Below are positions 42,813 through 50,534 of a stretch of DNA of 64,000 nucleotides, one piece after another. This stretch comes from Agrococcus jejuensis (GTDB lineage Bacteria; Actinomycetota; Actinomycetes; Actinomycetales; Microbacteriaceae). Every line of letters starts with the position of its first letter. Within the stretch, counting starts at the first letter, position 1. The translations under genes and the position numbers were made by a program. Location: contig NZ_LT629695.1 of assembly GCF_900099705.1 (NCBI RefSeq), positions 1,736,001 to 1,800,000 on the forward strand. Reading direction: 5' to 3'. The notes beneath the pieces were generated by a model. That model did no database searches. It was not told the DNA's origin and saw nothing but the letters and a program-made list of their open reading frames with translations.

Positions 42813-44125
42813 CAGTCGAGCTCCTTGCCCTTCGTCTCGGGCATCGTGAGGTAGACGACGAGCCCGATGGCGGCGGCGATGGATGCGTACAGCCACACCC
42901 AGCCGCCCAGGCCGTTCGTGTTCATCCACGTCGTGATGTACGGCGCCGTGCCGCCGAAGCACGCGACGGCCAGGGCGTACGGCAGGCCGATGCCGGTGGC
43001 GCGCACCTCCGGCGGGAACTGCTCGGCCATGATGACGGCGCAGTTCGCCGAGTAGCCGACGAGCAGCACGATGCCGATGATCTCGACGGCCAGCAGCGCC
43101 CAGAAGCCGCCACCGATGAGCTGGAACGCGGGCCACGCGAAGATGAGGAAGCCGCCGGCGAACGCCGCCATCGTGGGCTTGCGGCCGATCTTGTCGGAGA
43201 GCAGGCCGCCGAACGGCAGCAGGCAGATGAAGATGATCATCGCGATGACGTTGGCGAGCAGCGCCTGGTTCAGCGGGATGCCCGTCGTGACGGCCGCGTA
43301 CGTGGGCATGAAGTTGACCCACATGTAGTACAGCAGCGTGCCGGCGATCGTGATGCCGAAGACGCGCAGCGACGACTTGGGGTGCTCGCGCACCATGCGC
43401 ACGAAGGCGTTGCGCTGCTTGGGCTGCGCCTCGGCGGCGACGCGCTGCTTGCCGGTCGCGAACGACTCCGTCTCCTCGATGCCGCGGCGCAGCCACAGGC
43501 CGACGAAGCCGAGCGACGCGGCGAAGATGAACGCGGCGCGCCACCCCCAGCTGTCGACGGCCTCGGGCGGCAGCGCGGTCGTGATCGTGAAGCCGAGCGC
43601 CGAGGCGATGAGCACGCCCGCCGCGACCGACACCTGCTGCCACGAGCCTGCGAAGCCGCGGCGCTCGGGCGCTGCCGACTCGACGAGGAACGCGGAGGCC
43701 GAGCCGAACTCGCCGCCGGCGGCGAAGCCCTGAGCGAGGCGAGCGAGCACGAGCAGCAGCGGCGCGACGAGGCCGACCTGCTCGTAGGTGGGCGCGAGGC
43801 CGATGACGAGCGTCGCGACCGCCATGAGCGTGATCGTGAAGAGCAGGCCCTTCTTGCGGCCGAAGCGGTCGGCGTACGAGCCCATGATCGCGGCGCCGAT
43901 GGGGCGCATGATGAAGCCGACGGCGAAGATCGCGAGCGTCGACAGCAGCGCTGCGATGTCGTTGCCCGCTGGGAAGAAGTGGTGGGCGAAGATCGACGAG
44001 AACGTCGAGTAGACGGCCCAGTCGACGAACTCGACGGCGTTGCCGATCGAGCCGGCGACGATCGCCTTCTTGCCCTTCTTGCTGAGCTTCGTGCGGTGCA
44101 CGGTCTCGGGTGCGGTGGTGGTCAT
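42812..44125 (-). CDS. MFS transporter (metabolite:H+ symporter family)
   Basis: A 437-residue, 12-helix transporter. GNAVEFVDWAVYSTF is the family's first-helix signature; DRFGRKKG and SDKIGRKPT are the loop motifs of the two halves. It is the second gene of the deacetylase operon with a 28-base gap, so it probably imports the operon's carboxylated substrate. Confidence 0.92.
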   Translation of the reverse strand: MTTTAPETVHRTKLSKKGKKAIVAGSIGNAVEFVDWAVYSTFSSIFAHHFFPAGNDIAALLSTLAIFAVGFIMRPIGAAIMGSYADRFGRKKGLLFTITLMAVATLVIGLAPTYEQVGLVAPLLLVLARLAQGFAAGGEFGSASAFLVESAAPERRGFAGSWQQVSVAAGVLIASALGFTITTALPPEAVDSWGWRAAFIFAASLGFVGLWLRRGIEETESFATGKQRVAAEAQPKQRNAFVRMVREHPKSSLRVFGITIAGTLLYYMWVNFMPTYAAVTTGIPLNQALLANVIAMIIFICLLPFGGLLSDKIGRKPTMAAFAGGFLIFAWPAFQLIGGGFWALLAVEIIGIVLLVGYSANCAVIMAEQFPPEVRATGIGLPYALAVACFGGTAPYITTWMNTNGLGGWVWLYASIAAAIGLVVYLTMPETKGKELD

Positions 44126-44153
44126 GTGCGGTCTCTCTCGAGGTGGTGCGGGA

Positions 44154-45053
44154 TCAGAGGAAGGGACGGACGTGACGGGCCAGGTCGGCGTGCGTGCCGA
44201 TCCAGACGTCGTCGAAGGAGCGGATGTGGGTGAGGAGGTCGTCGAGGATCCGCAGGCGCGACCGGTGGCCGATGATGTGCGGGTGCATCGTGAGCTGGAA
44301 GACGCCGCCCTCCTCGCGGGCCGCGTCGAACTCGTCGATCCAGATCTGCAGCAGGCTGCGCGGCGGCATGTGGGGGCGGAGGCCGCCGAAGCGATCCATC
44401 ATGAGGTACGGGGCGTCGTCGCGGATCCACTCGACGGGGATCTCGACGACGCCGGTGCGCTCGCCGCGCTCGAGCAGCTCGTAGGGGTCGGCGTCGGCCA
44501 TGAGCGACGAGTCGTAGTCGAAGCCCAGCTCGCGGATGACCGAGAGCGTCGAGCCCGAGAAGTCCCATGACGGGGTGCGGATGCCGGTGGGGCGCTGGCC
44601 GATCTGGCGCTCGAACACCTCGAGGCAGCGGCTGACGAGCTCGAGCTCGTCGTCGTGGCTCAGCGCCGTGTTGCGCTCGTGGATCCAGCCGTGCACGGCC
44701 ACCTCGTGGCCACCGGCGACGTACGACGGCGCCTCGTCGGGCCGCAGCAGCGCGCAGACGGCGGGCATGTAGAACGACGACGGCGCCTCGTGGCGGGCGA
44801 GGAGGTCGAGGATGCGCGGCACGGCGAAGCGGGCGCCGAACTCGCCCTGCGCCATGCGGCCGGGCGAGGTCTCGCCGTCGCGCAGCGGGATCGACTCGTG
44901 GTCGGAGTCGAACGACAGCAGCACCGCGACGCGGGCGCCGGTCGGCCACCGGAGGGCGGGGTCGTCGTGCACGAGTCGGCGTCCGGCGCGCACGTGCTCG
45001 ACGTGACCGCGCCACACGTCCTCGGTCCACTGCCACGGCTGCTGCTCGTCCAT
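44154..45053 (-). CDS. Polysaccharide-deacetylase-family hydrolase (PuuE/imidase-like)
   Basis: A 299-residue NodB-fold metallohydrolase without signal peptide. Likely metal and catalytic residues lie in LSFDSDHES (Asp pair) and AVHGWIHERN (His-X3-His), with TPSWDFSG and LTMHPHIIGHRSR later. Cytoplasmic members in catabolic operons are often allantoinase (PuuE) or cyclic-imide hydrolases rather than glycan deacetylases. Transporter, M20 amidase and reductases next door favour such a small-molecule role. ATG 45053 was chosen because it follows the promoter/operator with a GGGAG site. Confidence 0.82.
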   Translation of the reverse strand: MDEQQPWQWTEDVWRGHVEHVRAGRRLVHDDPALRWPTGARVAVLLSFDSDHESIPLRDGETSPGRMAQGEFGARFAVPRILDLLARHEAPSSFYMPAVCALLRPDEAPSYVAGGHEVAVHGWIHERNTALSHDDELELVSRCLEVFERQIGQRPTGIRTPSWDFSGSTLSVIRELGFDYDSSLMADADPYELLERGERTGVVEIPVEWIRDDAPYLMMDRFGGLRPHMPPRSLLQIWIDEFDAAREEGGVFQLTMHPHIIGHRSRLRILDDLLTHIRSFDDVWIGTHADLARHVRPFL

Positions 45054-45071
45054 GCGCTCCCTCTCGGCGTG

Positions 45072-45131
45072 ATCGGTGACACCTGCGTCACCGATGCAGG
45101 CCACTGTAGGAAGATACGCAACCATGCGCAA
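45072..45131 (-). promoter_or_regulatory. Promoter and operator of the deacetylase operon
   Basis: On the - strand TTGCGC (45131-45126), 17 bases and TACAGT (45108-45103) form a promoter, with start near 45096. Right there begins ATCGGTGAC-N6-GTCACCGAT (45072-45095), a perfect 9+6+9 palindrome. A repressor bound there would block initiation. The divergent Lrp-type protein is a candidate, though this palindrome looks more like a GntR/TetR site. Confidence 0.75.
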
Positions 45132-45144
45132 GTGAGATGGGCAT

Positions 45145-45184
45145 ATCCGTCACGTTTCAGTCTTGTAACGGGTGAATCCGTCAC
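45145..45184 (+). promoter_or_regulatory. Direct repeats upstream of the Lrp-type gene
   Basis: ATCCGTCAC occurs at 45145-45153 and 45176-45184, 31 bp apart (about three helical turns), just upstream of the -10 of the Lrp gene. In-phase direct sites fit cooperative binding by an Lrp/AsnC protein. Confidence 0.5.
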
Positions 45185-45209
45185 GGCCGCTCGTCCAGGC
45201 GCACGTCGG

Positions 45210-45215
45210 TAGATT
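45210..45215 (+). promoter_or_regulatory. -10 box of a leaderless promoter
   Basis: TAGATT ends exactly 6 bases before the GTG at 45222, so transcription should start at or next to the first base of the start codon. The mRNA would be leaderless, consistent with no ribosome-binding site before this GTG. Confidence 0.65.
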
Positions 45216-45221
45216 GAGGCC

Positions 45222-46262
45222 GTGCATCGCTCCGCCCCTCGCGTGAGTCGGCCCCTCCTCGACGAGACCGACCTCGACATCGTCGCGGCCCTGCACATCG
45301 CGCCCCGCGTGCCCACCGCGGCGCTCGCCGAGATCCTCGGCATCCCCACGAGCACCGCGTCGCGCCGCCTCACGCGCATGCAGGACGAGCGCCTGCTGCA
45401 CGTCGTCGGCCGCTTCGCGTGGGAGCTCATCACCTCGAGCAACCCGTTCGAGCTGTGGATCACGTCGGCTCCCGGGCAGTCGCGCGCGGTGCTCGCCGAG
45501 CTGCTGCGCATCCCCGACGTGCAGTTCGTCATCCACACCTCGGGCGCCGCCGACCTGTACGTCAACCTGTTCCCGCTGCTCGGCTCCGACCACGAGGAGC
45601 TGCTCGCCGTCACGATCCCGTCGATCCCCGGCATCCGTGCGATCGACAGCCGCATGATCCTCGAGCCCGCGAAGGTCGGCCAGTCGTGGCGCTACCGCAG
45701 GCTCGACGCCGAGCGCACCGCCGCGCTCGAGGCGCACGCGTCGGTCGCGACCGAGGCCCCGATCGAGGATCTGCACCAGCTCTCCGAGCTCGAGTTCGAG
45801 ACGATGCGCATGCTCGGCGCCAACGGTCGCGTGACGGCGGCCGAGGTGGGCCGCACGCTCGGGGTCTCGGCGTCGACGGCCGCGCGCGCCATCCGCCTGC
45901 TCATCCACTCGGGCGCCGTCTCGCCGCGCGTCGAGATGCAGCCCGACCTCATGGGCTACCCGCTCAACGGCATCGTCACGATCGACGTGCGTCCGCGCGA
46001 CCTGCGCGGCACCCTCGAGGCCCTCGCGGCGCACCCGAGCGTGCGCCTGCTGTCGACCGTCACGGGCACGGCGCCCGTGAGCCTCGCGGGCGTCTTCGAG
46101 GGCCCGGCGGCGCTCGCGGCGTTCGTGCGCGACGACCTCGGCTCGATGCCGGGCGTGCGGTCGGTGCAGTCGGTCGCCGGCCTCAGGCTCGAGCGCCGCT
46201 ACTGGATCGACCGCGAGGGCCTGCGCCTCGGCGCGCAGGTGCCCGACGTGCTGCGCCGCTGA
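45222..46262 (+). CDS. Two-domain Lrp/AsnC-family regulator
   Basis: A 346-residue protein carrying two Lrp-like halves. Helix-turn-helix 1 is LAEILGIPTSTASRRLTRM (about 40-58) and helix-turn-helix 2 is AAEVGRTLGVSASTAARAIR (about 205-224). The first half has an AsnC ligand-binding (RAM) domain at about 75-145; a second is at about 245-330. Fused forms often control amino-acid or amide catabolism. It is divergent from, and likely controls, the deacetylase operon. GTG start, probably leaderless. Confidence 0.88.
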   Translation: MHRSAPRVSRPLLDETDLDIVAALHIAPRVPTAALAEILGIPTSTASRRLTRMQDERLLHVVGRFAWELITSSNPFELWITSAPGQSRAVLAELLRIPDVQFVIHTSGAADLYVNLFPLLGSDHEELLAVTIPSIPGIRAIDSRMILEPAKVGQSWRYRRLDAERTAALEAHASVATEAPIEDLHQLSELEFETMRMLGANGRVTAAEVGRTLGVSASTAARAIRLLIHSGAVSPRVEMQPDLMGYPLNGIVTIDVRPRDLRGTLEALAAHPSVRLLSTVTGTAPVSLAGVFEGPAALAAFVRDDLGSMPGVRSVQSVAGLRLERRYWIDREGLRLGAQVPDVLRR

Positions 46263-46386
46263 CGTTCGCCCGTCGCGCAGGGTTCTCACGACCGCAACGC
46301 CGCGGAAACGCGCCGCGCCTAGCGTGGAGCCCACGGGCGGACCTCCGCACCGAGCTGGGCTGCTCCGCCTCGAACGGAGGTGGACC

Positions 46387-46581
46387 ATGCACACGACCAT
46401 CGGACTCACGGCCTATCGGCGCGGCGTCATCGACTCGCTGCGCGGCTGGACGACCGCGCTCGAGATCGCGTACCGCAGCGGCGACGTCGCATCGGTGCGC
46501 ACCGCGCAGGATGCGATCGACCGGCTCTCGCGCCTCGCGGGGCTCGCGGTGCAGCCGACCGACGAGCGCGCGGCGAGCTGA
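46387..46581 (+). CDS. Small hypothetical protein
   Basis: A 64-residue, mostly helical soluble protein (MHTTIGLTAYRRGVIDSLRG to QPTDERAAS). ATG 46387 has GGAGG eight bases upstream, which supports translation. TAGCGT at 46320 may be its -10. No family is recognised. It stands alone between the Lrp gene and the GH26-like gene. Confidence 0.6.
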   Translation: MHTTIGLTAYRRGVIDSLRGWTTALEIAYRSGDVASVRTAQDAIDRLSRLAGLAVQPTDERAAS

Positions 46582-46650
46582 CGACGACCGGCGATACGCT
46601 CGCGCTCGAGCCACGAGCACCGCAGGCTCGAGGCGAGAGGAGCGGGCGGC

Positions 46651-47604
46651 ATGACGCGACGCCGACGGCTGCGCACGACCCTCGCGGTCGGCGTGGCGGT
46701 GCTGCTGCTGCTGGCGGGGTGCTCGTCGCCCGTCGGCGACGCGACCGGCGACGACGACCCGTTCGCCGACGTGCCCCTCGTGCCGGCGTCCGGCGTGTAC
46801 CTCGGCGTCTACTACGGCGACCGCGAGCCCGACGAGACCGACGATGCGATCGGTCGCGTGCCGCAGCTGCACCTGACGTACGTCGGGTGGGAGGACGCGT
46901 GGTCGACCGATCCCGTGCTCGCTCTGGATCGCGAGCGGGGCCAGCGGTCGCTCGTCAACTGGGAGCCGTTCGGCGTGGACTTCGCCGACATCGTGGCGGG
47001 CCGCTACGACGACATGCTCGTGCAGCGCGGGCAGGAGGCGGCGCTGCTGCCCGATCCCGTCTTCGTCGACTTCGCCGCCGAGATGAACGAGGAGGAGGGG
47101 TGGGGTGGCCACGACCCCGAGCTGTACGTCGCCGCCTACCGCCACGTGCACGACGTCGTCGACGCGCACGCAGGCGGCAACGTCGTCTGGGTGTGGGCAC
47201 CCAACAACGTCGACAGCGCTGGCGCCCCGCCCGCGATGGCGTACTACCCGGGCGACGACGTGGTCGACTGGACCGGCATCGACGGGTACAACTGGGGCAC
47301 GTCGGATGCCGACTTCGTCTGGCAGTCGTTCGAGGACGTCTTCCGCGACATGTACGACGAGCTGAGCGCGCTCGGCAAGCCGATCATCGTCGGCGAGACG
47401 GCATCGGCCGAGGAGGGCGGCAGCAAGCCCGACTGGATCGCCGCCATCGTGCCGACGCTCGAGCAGGACTTCCCCGACATCCGCGCGCTCGTCTGGTTCG
47501 ACGTCGACAAGGAGCGCGACTGGCGCATCGGATCGTCGGACGAGGCCGCCGCCGCGTTCCAGGCCATGGCCGCCGACCCGCTGTTCCAGACGTCCGACCG
47601 CTGA
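46651..47604 (+). CDS. GH26-like glycosidase lipoprotein
   Basis: A 317-residue secreted lipoprotein; the signal ends LLLAGCSSP with lipidated Cys near residue 24. The domain resembles GH26 (beta/alpha)8 hydrolases such as mannanases: FAAEMNEEEG supplies the likely acid/base Glu after an invariant Met/Asn, VWVWAPNN is a conserved strand, and IIVGETASAEEG the likely nucleophile Glu. WTGIDGYNWGT also fits. The protein lacks a carbohydrate-binding module. Substrate (beta-mannan or exopolysaccharide) is not determinable. Confidence 0.83.
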   Translation: MTRRRRLRTTLAVGVAVLLLLAGCSSPVGDATGDDDPFADVPLVPASGVYLGVYYGDREPDETDDAIGRVPQLHLTYVGWEDAWSTDPVLALDRERGQRSLVNWEPFGVDFADIVAGRYDDMLVQRGQEAALLPDPVFVDFAAEMNEEEGWGGHDPELYVAAYRHVHDVVDAHAGGNVVWVWAPNNVDSAGAPPAMAYYPGDDVVDWTGIDGYNWGTSDADFVWQSFEDVFRDMYDELSALGKPIIVGETASAEEGGSKPDWIAAIVPTLEQDFPDIRALVWFDVDKERDWRIGSSDEAAAAFQAMAADPLFQTSDR

Positions 47605-47697
47605 GCAGGAGTCGCGGTGCACATCGCGCGCCCCGCGTCCACCCGTCGCAGCGAGCGTCGGATGCGAGGAGCGTGGGACGCGACGCGAAGGAACACC

Positions 47698-47886
47698 ATG
47701 CAGAGGCAGCTCCTCATCCTCGGCGGCGTCGCCGCCACCGGCTTCATCCTCGGCGTCCGCGCCACGCGACCGCGCTCGAAGCGGCCACCCGAGACGCTCC
47801 GCCATCAGCTCGAGCGGCTGTGGGCCGACCCGAGGGCCCGGCGCGCACGCGCGAAGGTCGCGACGCGCGTCTCGGCGCGACGATGA
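47698..47886 (+). CDS. Small membrane protein (paralogue of 59563 gene)
   Basis: A 62-residue protein: one N-terminal helix (LLILGGVAATGFILGVRAT) followed by a very basic tail rich in Arg. The protein at 59563-59694 has the same design (LLLVVGAVAVGFVLGTRSTR), so the two are paralogues. GAAGGA precedes the ATG. It overlaps the next gene by ATGA. Unknown function, possibly envelope stress given the other copy's Asp23 context. Confidence 0.65.
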   Translation: MQRQLLILGGVAATGFILGVRATRPRSKRPPETLRHQLERLWADPRARRARAKVATRVSARR

Positions 47887-48131
47887 GCGGGGCCGACCCG
47901 ACGGCCGCGGGCGACGTCGACGCGCCCCCGCGCAACACCCTCGCCGACGGACTGCGCGGCATCGGCCGACGCGAGCCGCGAGCGGACGGCGACGAGCGCA
48001 GCGACGAGGCCGCCGACCGGCACGATCGCCGCGTGCTCCGCGCGAGCCTGCAGCGACCGCTCATCCTCGCCGTGCTCATGGGCGCGGCGGCCGTCGTCGT
48101 CGCGATCGTCGTGACGCGCGGCCACGCCTGA
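47883..48131 (+). CDS. Small tail-anchored membrane protein
   Basis: An 82-residue protein with an acidic/basic hydrophilic N-terminal two-thirds and a C-terminal helix (LILAVLMGAAAVVVAIVVT). It resembles DUF3618-type proteins, which often accompany a small basic membrane protein as here, but the match is weak. It is coupled to the preceding gene by a 4-base overlap. Confidence 0.6.
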   Translation: MSGADPTAAGDVDAPPRNTLADGLRGIGRREPRADGDERSDEAADRHDRRVLRASLQRPLILAVLMGAAAVVVAIVVTRGHA

Positions 48132-48146
48132 GCCCCGCGCGCCGTC

Positions 48147-48662
48147 TCAGGCGGCGACGAGCGGCGCGAAGGGGCTGTTCGTCTGGTCGTGCAGGTGCGC
48201 CGCCACGGCGTCGAGCGCAGGATTCGGGATGTGCGTGACGTCGTAGTCGTCGGCGAGGTCGACGTGCGTGAGCTCGAGCCATGCGAGGTGATCAGCAGCG
48301 ATGCCGAGTGCAGCGTGCATCGGCGCACCCGGCGCGAGGGTGGTGAGCGACGCGAGCGTCGCGCCGAGCGACGTCGTCACGGCGTCGACGACCGCTCGCA
48401 GCGGGGCGCGCAGGAGCGTGTCATCGGGGATGGGGGCCGCGCGCAGCTCGAGCGCTGCGGTTGCGCGATCGCTCTGGCGCACGAGGCGCGCGAGCACGTG
48501 TCGCTTGGTGCCGAGGCCGCTCGAGGCCGTCGCCGCGAGATCGGTCTCGTCGAGCTCGAGCAGCGCCAGCAGCAGCCGTCTCGTCGCGCCCTGGATGAGG
48601 TCGACGTCGGCCGCGAGGTGGGCCGAGGCGGTGCGCAGCGGCCCATGCAGCGCCATGGTCAT
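48147..48662 (-). CDS. Maleylpyruvate-isomerase-like (DinB-fold) protein
   Basis: A 171-residue four-helix protein. LGTKRHVLARLVRQSDRATAAL and HLAWLELTHVDLADDYDV resemble the mycothiol-dependent maleylpyruvate isomerase N-terminal domain, whose metal ligands are His, Glu and His. Here some ligands fit (RHVL, LELTHVD). Enzymatic activity with mycothiol is possible but not shown. ATG 48662 is one of two close starts (the other at 48656). It converges with the + strand gene at 47883. Confidence 0.6.
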   Translation of the reverse strand: MTMALHGPLRTASAHLAADVDLIQGATRRLLLALLELDETDLAATASSGLGTKRHVLARLVRQSDRATAALELRAAPIPDDTLLRAPLRAVVDAVTTSLGATLASLTTLAPGAPMHAALGIAADHLAWLELTHVDLADDYDVTHIPNPALDAVAAHLHDQTNSPFAPLVAA

Positions 48663-48765
48663 GACGTGGACTCGGCGTCGCGCTCGGGCTGCGGGGGTGC
48701 CTGGGGGTAGAGCACCGTCGCGCCGACGGCGCTCCACGGGCTGCGTTCCGGGGCCGCGCGGCGTC

Positions 48766-49089
48766 TCATGCCGCCACCTCGAGCGTCTCGACGGCGGCGA
48801 GCGGGCGGCCGAGGCACTCCACGGTCAGGCCAGTCGGCCGGTTCGTGTCGCGCACCATGCGCTCGAGGCGCGCCTTGTCGAGAGGAGCCGCGACGTCGGA
48901 TGCGTACGCCCACCGCAGCGTGCTCGCCTCGTGGATCCACACCGACTCGCGGCCGCCTGCCGAGACCGTGGTGAGCAGGAACGGCTCGCGGCGACGCAGC
49001 TTCGCGACGACGACCGCCGCGACATGCGCGAGGACGTCGTCGTCGATCTGGATGCCGGCCTCGTCGTTGCCGTAGTGCATGGTGCCCAT
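48766..49089 (-). CDS. DUF7882-family small protein
   Basis: A 107-residue protein. MGTMHYGNDEAGIQIDDDVL, VVVAKLRRREPFLLT and ESVWIHEASTLRWAYAS match the pattern of a small Microbacteriaceae/actinobacterial family often misnamed ATP-dependent DNA ligase. No ligase motif (KXDG) is present. It is divergent from a MarR gene, with an operator-like TAGTT/AACTA cluster between them. The same gene-and-motif arrangement recurs at 54292. Function is unknown. Confidence 0.75.
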   Translation of the reverse strand: MGTMHYGNDEAGIQIDDDVLAHVAAVVVAKLRRREPFLLTTVSAGGRESVWIHEASTLRWAYASDVAAPLDKARLERMVRDTNRPTGLTVECLGRPLAAVETLEVAA

Positions 49090-49154
49090 GTCCGTGCTCC
49101 CATCCTCGGTGGTCGGTCGGATACGCTGGCGACGATCGGTAGATCGTCACATCG

Positions 49155-49176
49155 TTAGTTCAACTAGCAAACTAGT
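49155..49176. promoter_or_regulatory. MarR-type operator cluster (site A)
   Basis: The stretch 49155-49176 contains TTAGTTCAACTAG and CTAGCAAACTAGT. On the - strand it reads ACTAGTTTGCTAGTTGAACT, nearly the same as site B at 54292 apart from single-base gaps. It lies between the divergent DUF7882 and MarR genes. Confidence 0.7.
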
Positions 49177-49237
49177 CGACGAAATGAGCGTCGGCTGGGC
49201 ATGGACTGAGAGGTCCTGCGAGTGGTAGGAGGTGCAC

Positions 49238-49732
49238 GTGGAGCGAACGGAAGGTCGACGCGCGACGCGTGCGCCGACGTCGCGGCCATCGACGGATGCG
49301 GGCGCTGCCCGTGCCGTGCGTGCCGTCGAGGACCTGCGCATGGCGGAGGCCCAGCTCGCGCGGCGTCGCCAGCAGGACGATCGCGGCCCGAGCCAGACGA
49401 CGCTCGACGTGCTGCGGCTCGTCGTCGAGGCAGCCGAGCGCGACGAGCTCATCACGCCGACCGACATCGCGAGGCAGACGGGACTCACCGGCTCGGGCAT
49501 CACCCCGGTGCTCAAGCGCCTGGTGGTCGACGGCCTCGTCTCGTTCACGCCGTCGCCGCAGGACGCGCGCAGCAAGACCGTGCAGCCGACCGAGCGAGGC
49601 GGCGACCAGCTGGCTGCCACGCTCGACGCACGCATCGTCGAGGCGGCTGCCGATCTCGATCCCGCGTCGGCGGATGCGGTCGCGCGATTCCTCGATCGGG
49701 TGCGAGCGATCGTCGACGAGGAGTGCACCTAG
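49238..49732 (+). CDS. MarR-family transcriptional regulator
   Basis: A 164-residue winged-helix protein. ITPTDIARQTGLTGSGITPV is the DNA-binding helix region, followed by KRLVVDGLVSFTPSPQDARS, the wing. GTG 49238 is preferred over GTG 49232 because AGGAGG (49227-49232) then sits 5 bases upstream. A long Arg/Ala-rich N-terminus precedes the fold. It is divergent from a DUF7882 gene and probably binds site A. Confidence 0.87.
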   Translation: MERTEGRRATRAPTSRPSTDAGAARAVRAVEDLRMAEAQLARRRQQDDRGPSQTTLDVLRLVVEAAERDELITPTDIARQTGLTGSGITPVLKRLVVDGLVSFTPSPQDARSKTVQPTERGGDQLAATLDARIVEAAADLDPASADAVARFLDRVRAIVDEECT

Positions 49733-49775
49733 CCGACGCGAGTCCCGCGCGATCCTGGCGTGCCGGAGCAGCGCC

Positions 49776-50534
49776 TCAGCTGCGCGCGGGCACCGCCGCC
49801 ACGAGCGCGGCGACGAGCCCCTCGGGCGTCGGCGTCTTCGCGATCGCCGACACGTGCAGGCCCGCGCGGCGGCAGTCCTCGGCCGTCTGCTCGCCGATCG
49901 TCACGACCGTGACGCCGTCGGGCAGTCCGAGGCGCAGCACCTGCTTCGCGACCGAGCCGCTCGTCACGAGCACCGCGTCCACGGGCGTCTCGCGCGGCTC
50001 GAACGCCGTGAGCGCCTGGTCGTCGCCCGCGAGCACGCCGAGGTCGTCGAGCTCGTGCTCGTCGGCGTCGAGCACCGACACCGTGCGGTAGGCGACGACG
50101 TCGACGACGTCCATGCCCTTCGCCCGCAGGCCGGCCTCGATCGTCGGCTTCGCATCCTCCGACCGCGGCCACAGCACGCGGCCCGACGGGATGGGCCACT
50201 CGTCGACGAGCCCGGCCGCCGACTGCGTGCGCGGCACGAACGCCACGGGGATGCCGCGCTCGCGCAGCGCCGCCGCCGTCACGTTGCCCACCGCGGCGAC
50301 CGACACGGCCGCAGGCACGCGGGGCAGGTAGCGCACGGTCGACTGCGACGTCACGACGAGCCAGTCGAACCGCCCGGCGCCGAGCTCGTCGATCTGCGCG
50401 CGCAGCGCATCCTGATCCTCGGCGGGCGCGATCTGGATGAGCGGCAGCACGAGCGGCTCGAAGCCCGCGTCGGTCACGAGCGCAGACACCGCCTCGCCCC
50501 ACGACCCGCCGCGGGGGATGAGCACGCGGGTCAT
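49776..50534 (-). CDS. hemD: Uroporphyrinogen-III synthase
   Basis: A 252-residue two-lobed enzyme that cyclises hydroxymethylbilane to uroporphyrinogen III. Sequence conservation in the family is low; LVTSGSVAKQVLRLGLPDGVTVVTIGEQTAED and WLVVTSQSTVRYL are typical. Its position overlapping hemC by ATGA settles the assignment. It is the last heme gene in the window; hemB and hemL, often downstream, are absent here. Confidence 0.92.
   Translation of the reverse strand: MTRVLIPRGGSWGEAVSALVTDAGFEPLVLPLIQIAPAEDQDALRAQIDELGAGRFDWLVVTSQSTVRYLPRVPAAVSVAAVGNVTAAALRERGIPVAFVPRTQSAAGLVDEWPIPSGRVLWPRSEDAKPTIEAGLRAKGMDVVDVVAYRTVSVLDADEHELDDLGVLAGDDQALTAFEPRETPVDAVLVTSGSVAKQVLRLGLPDGVTVVTIGEQTAEDCRRAGLHVSAIAKTPTPEGLVAALVAAVPARS

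Noticed and set aside
48766..49089. ATP-dependent DNA ligase
   Set aside because: Small proteins of this type are often so named in databases, but no ligase motif is present and the length is only 107 residues.
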